Part shown: piece by piece, positions 24,233 to 36,002 of the stretch
Position numbering within the stretch: the stretch's first letter is position 1
Layout of the letters: the number at the start of each line of letters is the position of its first letter
NCBI GenBank assembly: GCA_038025085.1
Contig: CM076144.1
Coordinates: forward strand, 38,102,501-38,166,500
Length of the DNA stretch: 64,000 bases
DNA from: Tetragonia tetragonoides
Taxonomy: Eukaryota > Streptophyta > Magnoliopsida > Caryophyllales > Aizoaceae
Direction: 5' to 3'
Translations under genes and position numbers: made by a program
The notes under the pieces: model-generated
Told to the model about the DNA's origin: nothing
The model's input: the letters and a program-made list of their open reading frames with translations, nothing else
Database searches by the model: none

Positions 24233-24384
24233 ACGTAGTATCATCTCTACACATTCTTCTTGAGGATGACTGACCAGTGACCAACATGGAATCAAGAACA
24301 TGGATGGGGTAGATTACGTCATGAAGAATCTCAAATGTGGAGTAGATTCTAATAAGGGGAATATGATTGTTGTGCACTTAGGGT

Positions 24385-24623
24385 GTGTTCTTTTTTACTT
24401 ATTGGACCTTACCTAATCAGTGAAAATAAGTGGCAATACCTTACCCAATCAGTGGGAATCAATGACTACTAGACCTTACTGAATCAGTGAGAATCAATGG
24501 CAGGACCCGCATTTCTCCTCACTAAATCAGTGACAGGACCTTACTAAATCAGTGAGAATCAGTGGAGGAAACTTACCGAATTAGTTGAAATCAGTGGCAT
24601 GACCTTACCCAATCAGTAAGAAT
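24385..24623 (+). repeat. Minisatellite of CTTACC(N)AATCAGTG units
   Basis: At least six degenerate copies of a roughly 30-45 bp unit built on ACCTTACCCAATCAGTGAGA and ATCAGTGGCAGG. It continues beyond the nested insertions at 35647-35700, showing that the array was split. The units are contiguous and variable, with no unique spacers, so this is not a CRISPR-like array. Confidence 0.75.
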
Positions 24624-24635
24624 TGTTAGGGAATA

Positions 24636-26104
24636 TGTTAGTAGCACGGTAGAACACAAGAGAGGGGGTGAATTGTGTTCTTAAACTTTTTGCGGAATTT
24701 AAACTATTTAGAATACTTGTTGTACTTTTTGGATTGTTACTAACTTTAAGGAACGTTGACTTAAGGAACGTTTACTGAAACAAGGAACAACGTTAGTTAA
24801 AGCTAATAAACAAATAGAAGCAATAATGAAAGTACTCACGATTTTACGTGGAAAACCCTTTGAAACTACAAAGGATGAAAAACCACGGCCCGAAGGACTT
24901 TCAATGACTACTTCTTCTCATTAATCAGTAGTACAACTCGATCAAACCGACTCTGGTTCAACCCAACTCACTCCAACCCAATTACTCTGATTAAAGTCAC
25001 AAACTCGAACCCAATTACTCTGATTCAAGCCAAACGAACTTAGACCCAATTACTCTGATCTAAGCCTAACCCCTTGGACACTAATCCAAGCTATCCTTAA
25101 CTCTAAGGAATATTGTTTACCTCCCAACCTCTCAAAAGCGTAAGGTACAATTTAGTTCTATAGCTCTTTTAGAAGTTGTTAATATGATCCTTTAATTACT
25201 TAGGCAAACTTTAGTGTTCTCTCAAAATAATTCTCTATGAAAATATGAACACTTAGGGGTTATAAAATCGCGAACTTGAAAAGATAGATAACTCCCCTTT
25301 ATATAGGCAAAAAGGTTTTCCGAAAATAAAACTGAAATTCGGATTTTTAATTCACCTAAAAATAATATCTTTGTAAATAATACTTTTTGAGCTCAAAGAT
25401 ATCAAAAATAAATATCCCAAAATATATGTATTAAACCGGTAGGATTTTCAACACAATATTGACCAAATAATATCTTTTCTATCAAGATAATATATTACCA
25501 AATAATAGACAAATTTTCACTAGGAAAGTATCTAATATTTTAGGTCACTATTTAGTATATAATAAAATCTGAAATATTTCCAAAATAAAATCCTCCCATA
25601 TGTAAGAGATATCTTTTCTATATAAAAGATCAATATATTCTCAAGTAAAAATATTATCTAGTAAATTTAATATTTACCAAAATAATAATCTTTTAGGAAA
25701 TGCTAAATGTACGTGTAAACGGTAGTCTCCCAATAGGTAACGTCTCACCTAAGGAATACTCCATAGTCACGTTTCTCAATATAAAAACGTTTCTCTCAAA
25801 TCATTTATTTAGTTTGCCCAACTAATTAAGTAATCAAATTAACTTCATCTTTAAGAACTTTAACAAATGAACTCTAATGAATATAACCATTAAAACGTAG
25901 AGCTTCATAAGTCTTCAAGATTGATTGTCATCTCCATTGTTGTGTAGAAACTTCATGCTTCAACCTATCAATATGAACTAATCTACAAGCTTGCATAAAC
26001 ACATTAGTAACTTCAATATATTAGATCAATAGTGCAACTAACATGTATTATATTTTATTTAACTTAATTTAGTTTGTTATCATCAAAACAATCATGGTTC
26101 AACA
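24636..26104 (-). repeat. Copia 3' LTR
   Basis: Direct repeat of 33247-34717, in the same orientation. It is followed inward by the polypurine tract. Visible differences from the other LTR include a few-base deletion near 34010-34020 of the partner and scattered transitions. Confidence 0.95.
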
Positions 26105-26119
26105 AATTCCCCCTTTTTG
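26105..26119 (-). promoter_or_regulatory. Copia polypurine tract
   Basis: On the minus strand the sequence reads CAAAAAGGGGGAATT immediately before the 3' LTR, the usual second-strand primer position. Confidence 0.85.
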
Positions 26120-28175
26120 ATGATGGCAAACCCATAGTAACACTCTATTAAGAAATAGATATTAGTGATGCAATTTATATGTCATAGAAAAATAATCAAT
26201 CAATGTAATTACAAAGACATATAAGAATCATTTTAAAATATGTAATGATAAGCACAAATGATTCAAGTGAAATTCTTCCCCCATATTTTTACAAACAGTG
26301 CACTCATCTTTTTTGTAACTTTCTCTTTTTTTTGACTTTTTCCTTTTTGTATTGTTTTTCCTTTCTCTAGTTTTTCTTTCTTACTAGCACAGCAATTGCA
26401 CAGCAACAATGCAGTACGTAATAAACTATGATGCCGAAACAAACTAGAGAGAAAAACAATGAACAATAAAAATCATAAACAATAATTGTAAGTTCCCCCT
26501 AAACAAGACAATATGAAATATAAATATATATGCTTCATTAATATAATAGCAATGACGTTTACCATCGAATAGATATAAAAACAAAGCTAAAAATAGATCA
26601 AACTTAAATAAACTTATTCAAATACTAAGCAAGACAATAGTATTAATTACCTAGCATCACTATTACTTTTTCCCCTTTTGACATCATCGAAAAGGTCACT
26701 ATGTCAAAGAAGGTAGAACATATTTCTAACAAAAATATAAATATGAGTCTTAGCAAAAACTTGTTCCTAACAAAAGTATGACTCCTAGTAGCTCAAACAC
26801 CAATCTATAGATATTACGTCTACATTAATGATCTAAGCACACAAAGCATAAGAAGTAATAATCCGATGGAGGTAATGATATGCATGAATAAATAGTTAAC
26901 GATATGGTTTGACAATCTGTCCAATAAGGTTAGTAAGGTTATCATGACGACGGTTTTGGCGGCGATCTTGTACTTTAAGTTGCCCTTTACCATGTAACTC
27001 AACTACTTTACCTTGAACAAAAACATTACCAATAACGTACAAGTTTCTCATTCATGCTTCCTCTTGCTTGTTCCTTCTTAGTATTGTATTGTTCTTGAGG
27101 GGCTTGCATATGTGTTTCCCCTTAGAATATGCTTCCCTTAGATAGATAGGGAACAAGCATTATCCAAAGTGGAACATTCTTCATCATACATAAGCATTAC
27201 TTCATAATCGAACACTTCAATCTTCATGGAGCAATTTCAGACAACTTAGAGCACAAGGAATTAGGGGATTGTGTCTAAGTATTAATCATAATGGGTAGAG
27301 GATAAGAATAATCAAGCTGGCTAAGTATGTAAAGGAATTTCGGCCATATGAAGCAATTTTGTAAAAATATGAGCTGAATTTCTATAACGCAAATGCAATA
27401 TTTTGTACCCAAAAGACGTAGACAATATCTTCAAATCACTCCATAAATAAAATCAGAAAAATTATTTCCATACCCCATATCACACGCCTATTATGAATAG
27501 GTAAGGAATAAGATTTTGCTTTTCCCTTTCACCAAGAATTTCAAAAATCAATAGAAGGTAAAATAATATCTATACACTTTCCATATTTCTTTTTCCACTT
27601 ATTCTCCCTCTATTACTTTTTTGGCTCTCATTTTTCCACTCTTTTCCTTTTTTTTTTCTCAGTCAACATCCAATAAAATTTTTCATTTTTTTTTTAATTC
27701 CGAAATTACTAAAGAAATACCCAAAAAAAATCAGCTCAAATGATTTTTGTTCCAAAACGAAAATACTTGCTCATATGGTAAAGTATATAGCCGAAAAGTA
27801 TAAAGGGTAAATAAATAGGCTTGGAACGTTTCATGTGAAGCTTGGTTGTGCTTAGGCTCAAATTGCGAAGACTAACTTCTTGGCTTATAATGTGGTTTCA
27901 AAGTTGTAAGTCAATCCTCTTGAAAGAAATATTGACAGATGCCCAAATGAATATGCAAATCGGATTATAAAACTAAATGCAATGAGTACTAGACACAAAA
28001 ATATTAGAATAGCATCGTTAGACATAGCGAGTCCTAGTACAGTGCACACAAATGCAAGAAATTAAATAATTATAAAGACTCAAACTTATACTAATGTAAA
28101 GAAACATTCAATTATCTAAAAACATAGCTACTCTAAACTAGTCAATCATTGAGAGATTTGAAACAATGATACTAG
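26120..28175 (-). other. Copia post-pol spacer
   Basis: About 2 kb between the end of RNase H and the polypurine tract. Low complexity AT-rich sequence with T-rich runs. No env-like protein with a signal peptide and membrane anchor is visible. One small basic open frame lies at 26896-27051 (separate entry). Confidence 0.6.
26896..27051 (-). other. Small basic ORF (51 aa) in the copia spacer, uncertain
   Basis: ATG at 27051, stop TAA at 26896-26898. It has a hydrophobic start (NLYVIGNVFVQGKVVELHGK) followed by a run rich in Arg, Gln and Asn around QDRRQNRRHDN. Its composition is unlike the AT-rich frames around it (which are Leu/Ile/Phe/Ser biased), so it may be the remnant of an extra element ORF. 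No known domain is recognised. It could also be chance. Confidence 0.25.
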
Positions 28176-31100
28176 CTAATTAATTCTAATCATGCCTAGT
28201 TCAAGCCTGATTTTTTCAAATCTTTCTCTATTTAAAGGTTTTGTAAATATATCTGCAAGTTGGTTTTCAGTATTGCAGAACTCTAATTTCACCGAACCTT
28301 TCTCAACATAGTCACGCAGAAAATGATGTCTAATTTCTATATGCTTTGTTCTAGAGTGACTAACAGGATTCTTAGAAATATTGATAGCACTAGTATTATC
28401 ACACATAATTGGCACACAATCACCTTCAACATGAAAATCACTTAATTGCTATTTCAACCACAAAATTTGAGCACAACATGCTGCGGCTGCGACATATTCT
28501 GCTTCAGCAGTAGATAATGCAACTGTATTCTGTTTCTTAGAAGCCCATGAAATTAAACATGAACCCAAAAATTGTGCCATACCAGAAGTACTTTTTCTAT
28601 CAACTAAGTAACCTGCATAGTCAGAATCAGAATATCCAATTAAATCAAAACTGGAACATTTAGGATAAAACAAACATAAATCATGCGTTCCTTTCAAGTA
28701 TCTAAGAATACGTTTTGCACATTTTAAGTGTGATTCCCTTGGGCCAGATTGAAATCTAGCAACAAGGCATACACTAAACATTATATCCGGACGACTTGCA
28801 GTTAAATATAATAGAGATCCAATAATACCTCGATATTCCTTTTCGTCAACCTTTGTTCCTTTGTCATCAAGATCCATTTTTTGTGAGGTTGGGAACGGTG
28901 TATCATAGGCTTTGGAATCTTCCATCTTGTATTTCTTGAGCAATTCTTTCAAATACTTTTGTTGATATATTTTGATGCCGTCTTTTTCTTGTTTGATTTG
29001 CAAACCAAGGAAAAATCTTAGTTCACCCATCATACTCATCTCAAATTCACATTGCATCAAATCACAAAAGTTAGAGCACATTTTCTCATTAGTTGCAGCA
29101 AATAAAATATCATCAACATAAACTTGCACAACTAAAAGATCATTCCCTTCAAATTTCAAGAACAACGTTTTATCGATCACACCACGTTTAAATCCTTTTT
29201 CTAAAAGAAAATTTGAAAGTCTTTCATACCATGCTCTTGGAGCTTGTTTTAAACCATAAAGAGCTTTATCAAGTTTAAAAACATGATTGGGAAATTTCTT
29301 GTTCTCAAAACCTTGGGGTTGTTCCACAAAGACTTCTTCTTTCAAGTACCCATTTAAAAAAGCAGTTTTAACATGCATTTGATACAAGTTGAAGTTTTTA
29401 TAGGCAACAAAGGCAATTAAAGTTCTAATAGCTTCAAGGCGGGCTACTGGTGCAAAGGTCTCATCATAATCAATACCTTCTTGTTGGTTGTAACCTTTGA
29501 CCACTAGTCTAGCCTTGTTCCTTACAATGTTGCCTTCATCATCTAATTTGTTCCTAAAGACCCATTTTGTTCCTATCACTGTATGATCGTTAGGTCTAGG
29601 TTCTAAATGCCACGCTTTATTTCTTTCTAATTGATTTAACTCATCTTGCATTGCAACAATCCAATCGGGATCTTCCAATGCAGACAAGTAGTCACTAGGT
29701 TCCATTAAAGAAATAAAAGAATTAAAAGCACAAAAATTACGAATAGAAGAACGTGTCAATACTCCCTTAGAATAATCAGTGATTATATTATCTGTGGGAT
29801 GTGAACTTCTATGCTTCCAATTTCTTGGAGTTGGTATTGTTCCTTGTTCAACTTGGAGTTGTTCCTCAGTTGGTGTTGAAGCACGTTCCTCAATTTCTTG
29901 TTGAGGTTCCAAAACATTTTCAGGAACATTACCTTTCTCAATCTCTACATTGGCTTGAGGTCTTACCAAACCAATTTCAAAGTCATAATCCTTCAAAGTC
30001 TGCACATTCTTTTCAAAGGTGTCAACTTCATCAAATATAACATGAATACTTTCTTCCATGCACATTGTTCTCTTATTGTACACCTTATATGCTTTGCTAT
30101 GGGATGAATATCCTAGAAACACAGCTTCATCACTTCTAGGGTCAAACTTACCAAGGTTGTTCTTACCATTATTATGCACATAACATTTAACACCAAAGGT
30201 CCTAAAATATGCAATGTTCGATTTTCGACCTTTGAACAACTCGTATGGAGTTTTCTTTAATATAGGTCTAACCATGGCACGATTCATAATATAACATGCA
30301 GTACTAACAGCTTCAACCCAAAAGTTCCTAGCAAGACCACTAGAAATAATCATTGTTCTAGCCATGTCTTCTAAGGTTCTATTTTTTCTCTCTACAACAC
30401 CATTTTGTTGAGGTGTTCTGGGGGCTGAGAAATTATGATCTACTCCATGCTCATTACAAAAACTAATAAATTTAGAATTTTCAAACTCAGTACCATGATC
30501 AGATCTAATAGATAATAATTAATGATTAGACTGTTTCTGAACTCTTTTAATAAATATAAGAAACTCATCAAAACAATCTTCTTTCGAAGCAAGAAATAAT
30601 GTCCATGTAAATCTCGAATAATCATCAACAATAACAAAAATATACTTACTTCCACCTCTACTAGTAATACGCATTGGACCACATAAATCAACATGAATCA
30701 ATTCTAGAGGTTTAGAAGTACTTACCATATTCTTCGACTTAAACGAAGATCGAACATGTTTACCTTTTGTGCATGAATCACAATCTCGTTCCAATTCAAA
30801 CTTACAGTTAGGTAGTCTAGTGACTAATTCTTGGGAACGAAGCTTATTCAACAAATTTAAATTAACATGTCCAAGTCTCTTATGCCACAATAAAGAATCG
30901 TTCTCATTGACACTCATACAAGTCAAACTATTTTCCGGAATTGCATGTAAATCAGCATTGTAAACATTTTTGAAACGTTTCCCATGCAATATAATTTCAC
31001 CTGTACTTTCCTTCACAACTTTACAAGAACGATAATTAAATTCAACTTTGTTCCCCCTATCACATAATTGGGAGATACTAAGTAAATTATATTTTAAACC

Positions 31101-31280
31101 ATTGACCAAAAATACATTTTCAATAGCATGGGCTTGTGACTTACCAACTTTACCTACACCGACAATTTGGCCTTTCTTGTCGTCTTCAAAAGTCACAGAA
31201 CCTCCTTCAAAGGCTTGTAGTGAAAGAAAATTATTGATGTCTCCAGTCATATGTCTTGAGCAACCACTATCCAGAAATCA
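28176..31280 (-). pseudogene. Copia pol: protease, integrase, reverse transcriptase, RNase H (defective)
   Basis: The protease active site FLDSGCSRHMTGD is preceded by an in-frame TGA (31280-31278) where copia elements have Trp. Integrase shows the HKRLGH...CDSC zinc site, the first Asp in HVDLCGP (about 30689), the second in SDHGTEF and the Glu in NGVVERKNR, with an in-frame TAA at 30521-30519 between the two Asp residues. Reverse transcriptase keeps YVDD (29120-29109) and [11 protein letters not shown], but the normal MDVK(T/S)AF motif reads MHVKTAF (codon 29375-29373), losing a catalytic Asp. An in-frame TAG (28451-28449) separates it from RNase H (CDNTSAI, HHFLRD, DIFTKPL). All pol pieces after 31280 share one frame. 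Confidence 0.92.
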
Positions 31281-31312
31281 TAGGTTGCTACCTCCCACTT
31301 TAGCCTGCAATA

Positions 31313-33209
31313 TTAATCAATTTCTGATTTTAGGAACCAAACTAGTTTGGGTCCTTTTAGGTTAGTGACATTATGCAATGAATCTTTTCTAACCCATACT
31401 TGTCTCACAATGGCATTGTTTCTTTCATAGGAACGTTTGCGTAAGGAACAATCATAAATATAATGTCCAGTTAATCCACAATGCATGCAAATTCTATGTT
31501 CAGGTAGATCAACATATTTGGACTTCTTATACCAAATATTTTTCTTTTTATTCACGAATCCTATGCCATTTTTGTTCGAGTTGCTAGTTTGTTTAATTAA
31601 CATATTAAAAGATTTTTGTCCCTTAAACCAATTATCATTATCCTTAGCAATATTCCTAACCTCCTTTTCATACTTATTCAATTTGTTCCTAAGGATAGAA
31701 TTTTCCTTTCTTAGAGCATTGAGTTCCTTCCTAGTAGTCTCTAAGTCAGGGGAACAGTCCTTAGCAAATGTAGAAGGTTGGGATTCTTTAACAAAAGTAG
31801 TCTTGAACTTTTGTTTCTGTAATTCAAGGGAACATTTCTTGGCTTGTTCCTCAAATTCTTTAGCCTTGTTGCTTAGGTTTTCTTTTTGTTCCTTTAAGGC
31901 CATATTCTCAAGTTTAAGATCTAAGTTATCCTTTTCAAGAGTAGTCTTAACAAGTTCAAGTTCCTTAAGTTCATGATTTGATTTAACATAGTATTCTTGA
32001 GCATCAATCATAAACATATCAAGAATTCTACATAGCTTATTTTTTGAAAAATCATTCAACTTATCTCTAACTTTAGAAAACGTTACCTTGAGGCTTTCAT
32101 CTTCATCACTGTCAAATTCAGAGTCTGTTTGTGCCATCATTGCAAAAGTTGCTTCTATAGGGTCAAGTTCCTCATCGTCATCTTCATCTTTATCTTCTAC
32201 GTTTCCCCATATTGCAACCATAGTCTTTTTCAATTCCTTTCTTAAAGATGCCTTCTTCTCCTTCTTCTCGATTTCCCATAGTGGACAATCCTTAATCCAA
32301 TGTCCTGGCTTTCTGCATTTATGACAATTTCCATCAGTAGAAACTTGTTTATTACTAGAAGAAGGATTCTTACCTTTTGGTGTAGTTTTTCTTAGAATTT
32401 TTGTTCCTGAAAAACTTTTTGAATTTTCGAGCAAATACTGCGAGTTCCTCCACATCTAGATCGGAATCACTATTATCATCATCTTTGGCTTTAAGAGCTA
32501 GTCCTTTCTTCTTTGATGATTGATCGGAACGTTGGTCAAGTGACATCTCATGTGTAAGTAACGACTCCATCAACTGTTCTAAGGAATATGTCGATAGATC
32601 CTTTGATTCTTGAATTGCTGTCACTTTAATATCCCATCTAGGTTAAAGACTTCTTAACACCTTTCTGATTTGGTCCTCTATACTGTATGCTCTACCAAGT
32701 GCAGTTAGTTCATTAATAATAGTAGTAAAGCGAGTAAACATGTCTTTAATTGATTCACCATCTACCATAGCAAAAGCTTCATATTTTTGAACAAGTAAAT
32801 CAATTTTAGATTATTTAACTTGGCTCGCTCCTTCGTGAGCAATATTAAGAGTATCCCAATTTTGTTTAGCAGTAGTACAAGCAGAAATTCTATTGAACTC
32901 ATTTGATCCTAAGGCACAATGCGATAGACGCATAGCTTTAGCATTTTTCTCTACTTTTATGATATCTTGTTCAGACCATTCTTTTTCAAGTTTTAAATTT
33001 ACTTTACCTTCTGCGTCAGTTTTGGTGATAGCAAATGGTCCATCTCTAGTAACTTGCCATACCTGATACTCTTCGGATATAAGATAGATTTGCATTTTGT
33101 TTTTCCACCAACTAAAGTTCTCACCATCAAAGTAAGGTGGCCTGACAGTAGATTGACCTTCCCGGATGTGTTGTGGTACCGTGTCCATGATCGACATCTC
33201 TCCAAGCAT
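31313..33209 (-). pseudogene. Copia gag (nucleocapsid precursor), broken
   Basis: Starts at ATG 33209 (MLGEMSIMD), only about 37 nt inside the primer site. The N-terminal half is the UBN2-type copia gag (FSWWKNKMQIYL to LLTHEMSL), interrupted by in-frame TAA codons at 32813-32811 and 32645-32643. A frameshift near 32400 leads into the C-terminal half: zinc knuckle CHKCRKPGHWIKDC, acidic stretch, long Lys/Glu coiled coil, then a second knuckle CMHCGLTGHYIYDC. Another frameshift separates it from protease (31312-31281). The coiled coil plus two separated knuckles is typical of the larger copia gag proteins. Confidence 0.9.
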
Positions 33210-33229
33210 TAACCTGTTCTTGAGAGAAA

Positions 33230-33246
33230 CCGTCTTTGATACCAAT
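33230..33246 (-). promoter_or_regulatory. Copia primer-binding site (initiator tRNA-Met)
   Basis: On the minus strand TTGGTATCAAAG follows the 5' LTR after two or three bases. It is complementary to the 3' end of initiator tRNA-Met with one difference from the usual TGGTATCAGAG. Confidence 0.85.
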
Positions 33247-34717
33247 TGTTAGTAGCACGGTAGAACACAAGAGGGGGGGTGAATCGTGTTCTTAAACTTT
33301 TTGCGGAATTTAAACTATTTAGAACACTTGTTGTACTTTTTGGATTGTTACTAACTTTAAGGAACGTTGACTTAAGGAACATTTACTGAAACAAGGAACA
33401 ACGTTAGTTAAAGCTAATAAACAAATAGAAGCAATAATGAAAGCACTCACGATTTTATGTGGAAAACCCTTTGAAATTACAAAGGATGAAAAACCATGGC
33501 CCGAAGGACTTTCAATGACTACTTCTTCTCATTAATCAGTAGCACAACTCGATCAAACTGACTCTGGTTCAACCCAACTCACTCCAACCCAATTACTCTG
33601 ATTGAAGTCACAAACTCGAACCCAATTACTCTGATTCAAGCCAAATGAACTTAGACCCAATTACTCTGATCTAAGCTCAACCCCTTGGACACTAATCCAA
33701 GCTATCCTTAACTCTAAGGAATATTATTTATCTCCCAACCTCTCAAAAGCGTAAGGTACAATTTAGTTCTATAGCTCTTTTAGAAGTTGTTAATATGATC
33801 CTTTAATTACTTAGGCAAACTTTAGTGTTCTCTCAAAATAATTCTCTATGAAAATATGAACACTTAGAGGTTATAAAATCGCGAACTTGAAAAGATAGAT
33901 AACTCCTCTTTATATAGGCAAAAAGGTTTTCCGAAAATAAAACTGAAATTCGGATTTTTAATTCACCTAAAAATAATATCTTTGTAAATAATACGTTTTG
34001 AGCTCAAAGATATTTGATAAATATCCCAAAATATATATATCAAACTAGTAGGATTTTCAACACAATATTGACCAATTCATATCTTTTCTATCAAGATAAT
34101 ATATTACCAAATAATAGAGAAATTTCCACTTGGAAAGTATCTAATACTTTAGGTCACTATTTAGTATATAATAAAATCTGAAATATTTCCAAAATAAAAT
34201 CCTCCCATATGTAAGAGATATCTATTCTATATAAAAGATCAATATATTTTCAAGTAAAAATATTATCTAGTAAATATAATATTTTTACCAAAATAATAAT
34301 CTTTTAGGAAATACTAAATGTACGTGTAAACGGTAGTCTCCCAATAGGTAACGTCTCACCTAAGGAATACTCCATAGTCACGTTTCTCAATATAAGAACG
34401 TTTCTCTCAAATCATTTATTTAGTTTGCCCAACTAATTAAGTAATCAAATTAACTTCATCTTTAAGAACTTTAACAAATGAACTCTAATGAATATAACCA
34501 TTAAAACGTAGAGCTTCATAAGTCTTCAAGCTTGATTGTCATCTCCATTGTTGTGTAGAAACCTCATGCTTCAACCTATCAATATGAACTAATCTACAAG
34601 CTTGCATAAACACATTAGTAACTTCAATATATTAAATCAATAGTTCAACTAACATCTATTATATATTTTATTTAACTTAATTTAGTTTGTCATCATCAAA
34701 ACAATCATGGTTCAACA
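33247..34717 (-). repeat. Copia 5' LTR
   Basis: Upstream (transcriptional) LTR of the minus-strand element. Its outer end abuts the GAATA duplication and lies inside the 5' LTR of the small element. Confidence 0.95.
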
Positions 34718-34891
34718 GAATATTATTCTAGTACTCTTAGGAATATTATTCTAGTACTCTCAGGAATATTATTCTAGATTAGCATATATTATAGAGATTG
34801 TGTAATTTAGAGTTTTCATAACAATAAGACTCCCTACCTATAAATAGGGATCGATTACATCAATAATAATCAAGCATTCTATTATCTCACA
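34718..34891 (+). repeat. Small LTR element 5' LTR, right part
   Basis: Continuation of the LTR that begins at 24624-24635. Matches 35465-35641 with a few substitutions and contains the same doubled TATTATTCTAGTACTCT string. Ends TTATCTCACA directly before the primer-binding site. Confidence 0.9.
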
Positions 34892-35459
34892 TGGTATCAG
34901 AGCAGTTACTTTCCTGGTAACCTAAAACCCTAGCTTCCGCTAAGCCGCCGAATGGAGGTCTTAAACCATATTCCATCTGGCGGACTACTCTTTTTTTTTT
35001 TTTTGTTACGCCCCACACAATTTAGTTTTTAGTTTCCTAGATTAAATTCAATTTCGTTGATCTCCACCACTAAATATGGATTTTTGTTACTAATTTCTAC
35101 CCTACTCGCAAAACTCGGATCACGTCAGGTTCGCACGTCTCCAGCTCTGTCGTCCGCCGCCTGCACTCCTGCCGACCGTCGTCCGCCGCCTACACTCTTG
35201 CGGCCGCCGACCGCCAAGCGCCGACCCCTTCTACCGCGTGATCTGCTGCTGTCAATCCCTATAGTCTTTTGCTGACACGTTCCTTCCCCTTGCTCACGAT
35301 TGGCTATGAAGTGGGTGGCAACACGAGAGTTTTGTTTCGGCTAGATTTCATACTTAGTTGAACTTCAAGATCTCCGTGTTTACTATAGTGTTTTTAAATT
35401 ATTTCTTTTGTAACTCCAATCGTACCGTTCGTTCATCTACCGCTACGATTGCGGGGGAG
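34892..35459 (+). other. Internal region of the small LTR element
   Basis: Primer site TGGTATCAGAGC at 34892-34903; polypurine GCGGGGGAG at 35450-35459. Between them is a C-rich stretch (35110-35240) that is open at 35057-35275 but has no retroviral domain. It looks like the untranslated ends of a copia element fused after loss of gag-pol. Confidence 0.8.
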
Positions 35460-35641
35460 TGTTAGGGAATATTATTCTAGTACTCTTAGTAATATTATTC
35501 TAGTACTCTTAGGAATATTATTCTAGATTAGCATATATTATAGAGATTGTGTAATCTAGAGTTTCCATAATAATAGGACTCCCTACCTATAAAATAGGGA
35601 TCGATTACATCAATAATAATCAAGCATTCTATTATCTCACA
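35460..35641 (+). repeat. Small LTR element 3' LTR
   Basis: Complete 182-bp LTR, TG...CA bounded, next to the AGAAT duplication. Confidence 0.92.
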
Positions 35642-35757
35642 AGAATAAGTGGCAGGACCTTACCCAATTAATGACAATCAATGGAAATCAGAAGAAAAAG
35701 ACACACCCTTATTGAATTACTCATTTTAGTATCAAAACATTATTAGTATGGCACTTT

Positions 35758-36002
35758 GGCCCTGTTCTCTTCAACTTCTTCATGAAGTATTCAGTAAATT
35801 TCAGTTCAATTCAGTAAATTTCAGTTCAGTTCAGGAAAAAGAGTTCAGTTCAGAAAAATTCAGCACAATTTGATAAACTGAAGTACAATTTTACTCTTTG
35901 TAATAGTAAATTCAGTAAAAATAAGTTCAGTTCAGTAAATTTCAGTTCAGGTTAGTATTGTGCAGATAAGTTCAGTAAAAAGAAGGTGAAGAGAACATGC
36001 CC
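35758..36002. mobile_element. MITE rich in TTCAGT motifs
   Basis: Ends: GGCCCTGTTCTCTTCA at left and TGAAGAGAACATGCC at right, inverted over about 15 bp with mismatches. A CTTT or TTT is present at both edges. The interior repeats TCAGTAAATTTCAGTTCA many times. Non-coding, about 245 bp. Confidence 0.65.

Larger units (their letters stand above)
24636..34717 (-). mobile_element. Ty1/copia LTR retrotransposon (10.1 kb, defective)
   Basis: LTRs of 1469 bp (24636-26104) and 1471 bp (33247-34717) begin TGTTAGTAGC and end TGGTTCAACA, and differ by scattered substitutions and small indels. The 5-bp duplication GAATA (24631-24635, 34718-34722) is perfect. On the minus strand the order is 5' LTR, tRNA-Met primer site, gag, protease, integrase, reverse transcriptase, RNase H, a 2-kb spacer, polypurine tract, 3' LTR; integrase before reverse transcriptase defines copia. 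The long gag with a coiled coil and the spacer after pol recall the SIRE/Tork side of copia, but the lineage is not certain. Multiple stops and frameshifts make it non-autonomous. Confidence 0.95.
24624..35641 (+). mobile_element. Small non-autonomous LTR retroelement (TRIM-like, copia-type), split by a copia insertion
   Basis: Two LTRs of about 181-182 bp, TGTTAGGGAATATTATTCTA to TTATCTCACA. The 5' copy is split (24624-24635 and 34718-34891); the 3' copy is intact at 35460-35641. A 5-bp duplication AGAAT flanks the element (24619-24623, 35642-35646). TGGTATCAGAGC directly after the 5' LTR (34892-34903) is an initiator-tRNA-Met primer site, and GCGGGGGAG before the 3' LTR is a polypurine tract. 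The internal region is only about 570 bp and has no gag or pol. Without the copia element it would be about 0.9 kb. Confidence 0.9.
24381..35708. mobile_element. MITE (PIF/Harbinger-like) with minisatellite core, host of nested insertions
   Basis: The left end GGGTGTGTTCTTTTT (24381) and right end AGAAAAAGACACACCC (to 35708) are imperfect inverted repeats flanked by TTA (24378-24380 and 35709-35711), the duplication expected for PIF/Harbinger. Without the nested LTR elements it is only about 300 bp. The interior consists of variant repeats of a GACCTTACCCAATCAGTGAG-like unit. Both the small LTR element and the copia element sit inside it. Confidence 0.65.

Noticed and set aside
24385..24623. 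CRISPR-like short repeats
   Set aside because: The units are degenerate, directly adjoining and without unique spacers, in a plant genome; it is a minisatellite core of a MITE.
26120..28175. An env-like gene in the copia spacer
   Set aside because: No long frame, signal peptide or membrane anchor could be seen on the minus strand; only one 51-codon frame remains.
31485..31976. 163-codon plus-strand frame rich in Phe, Leu and Ser
   Set aside because: Complement of the Lys/Glu-rich coiled coil of copia gag; no independent evidence for a gene.
34892..34903. Possible tRNA-Met fragment
   Set aside because: The match is only the 12-base primer site of an LTR element. No tRNA gene was found anywhere in the window.
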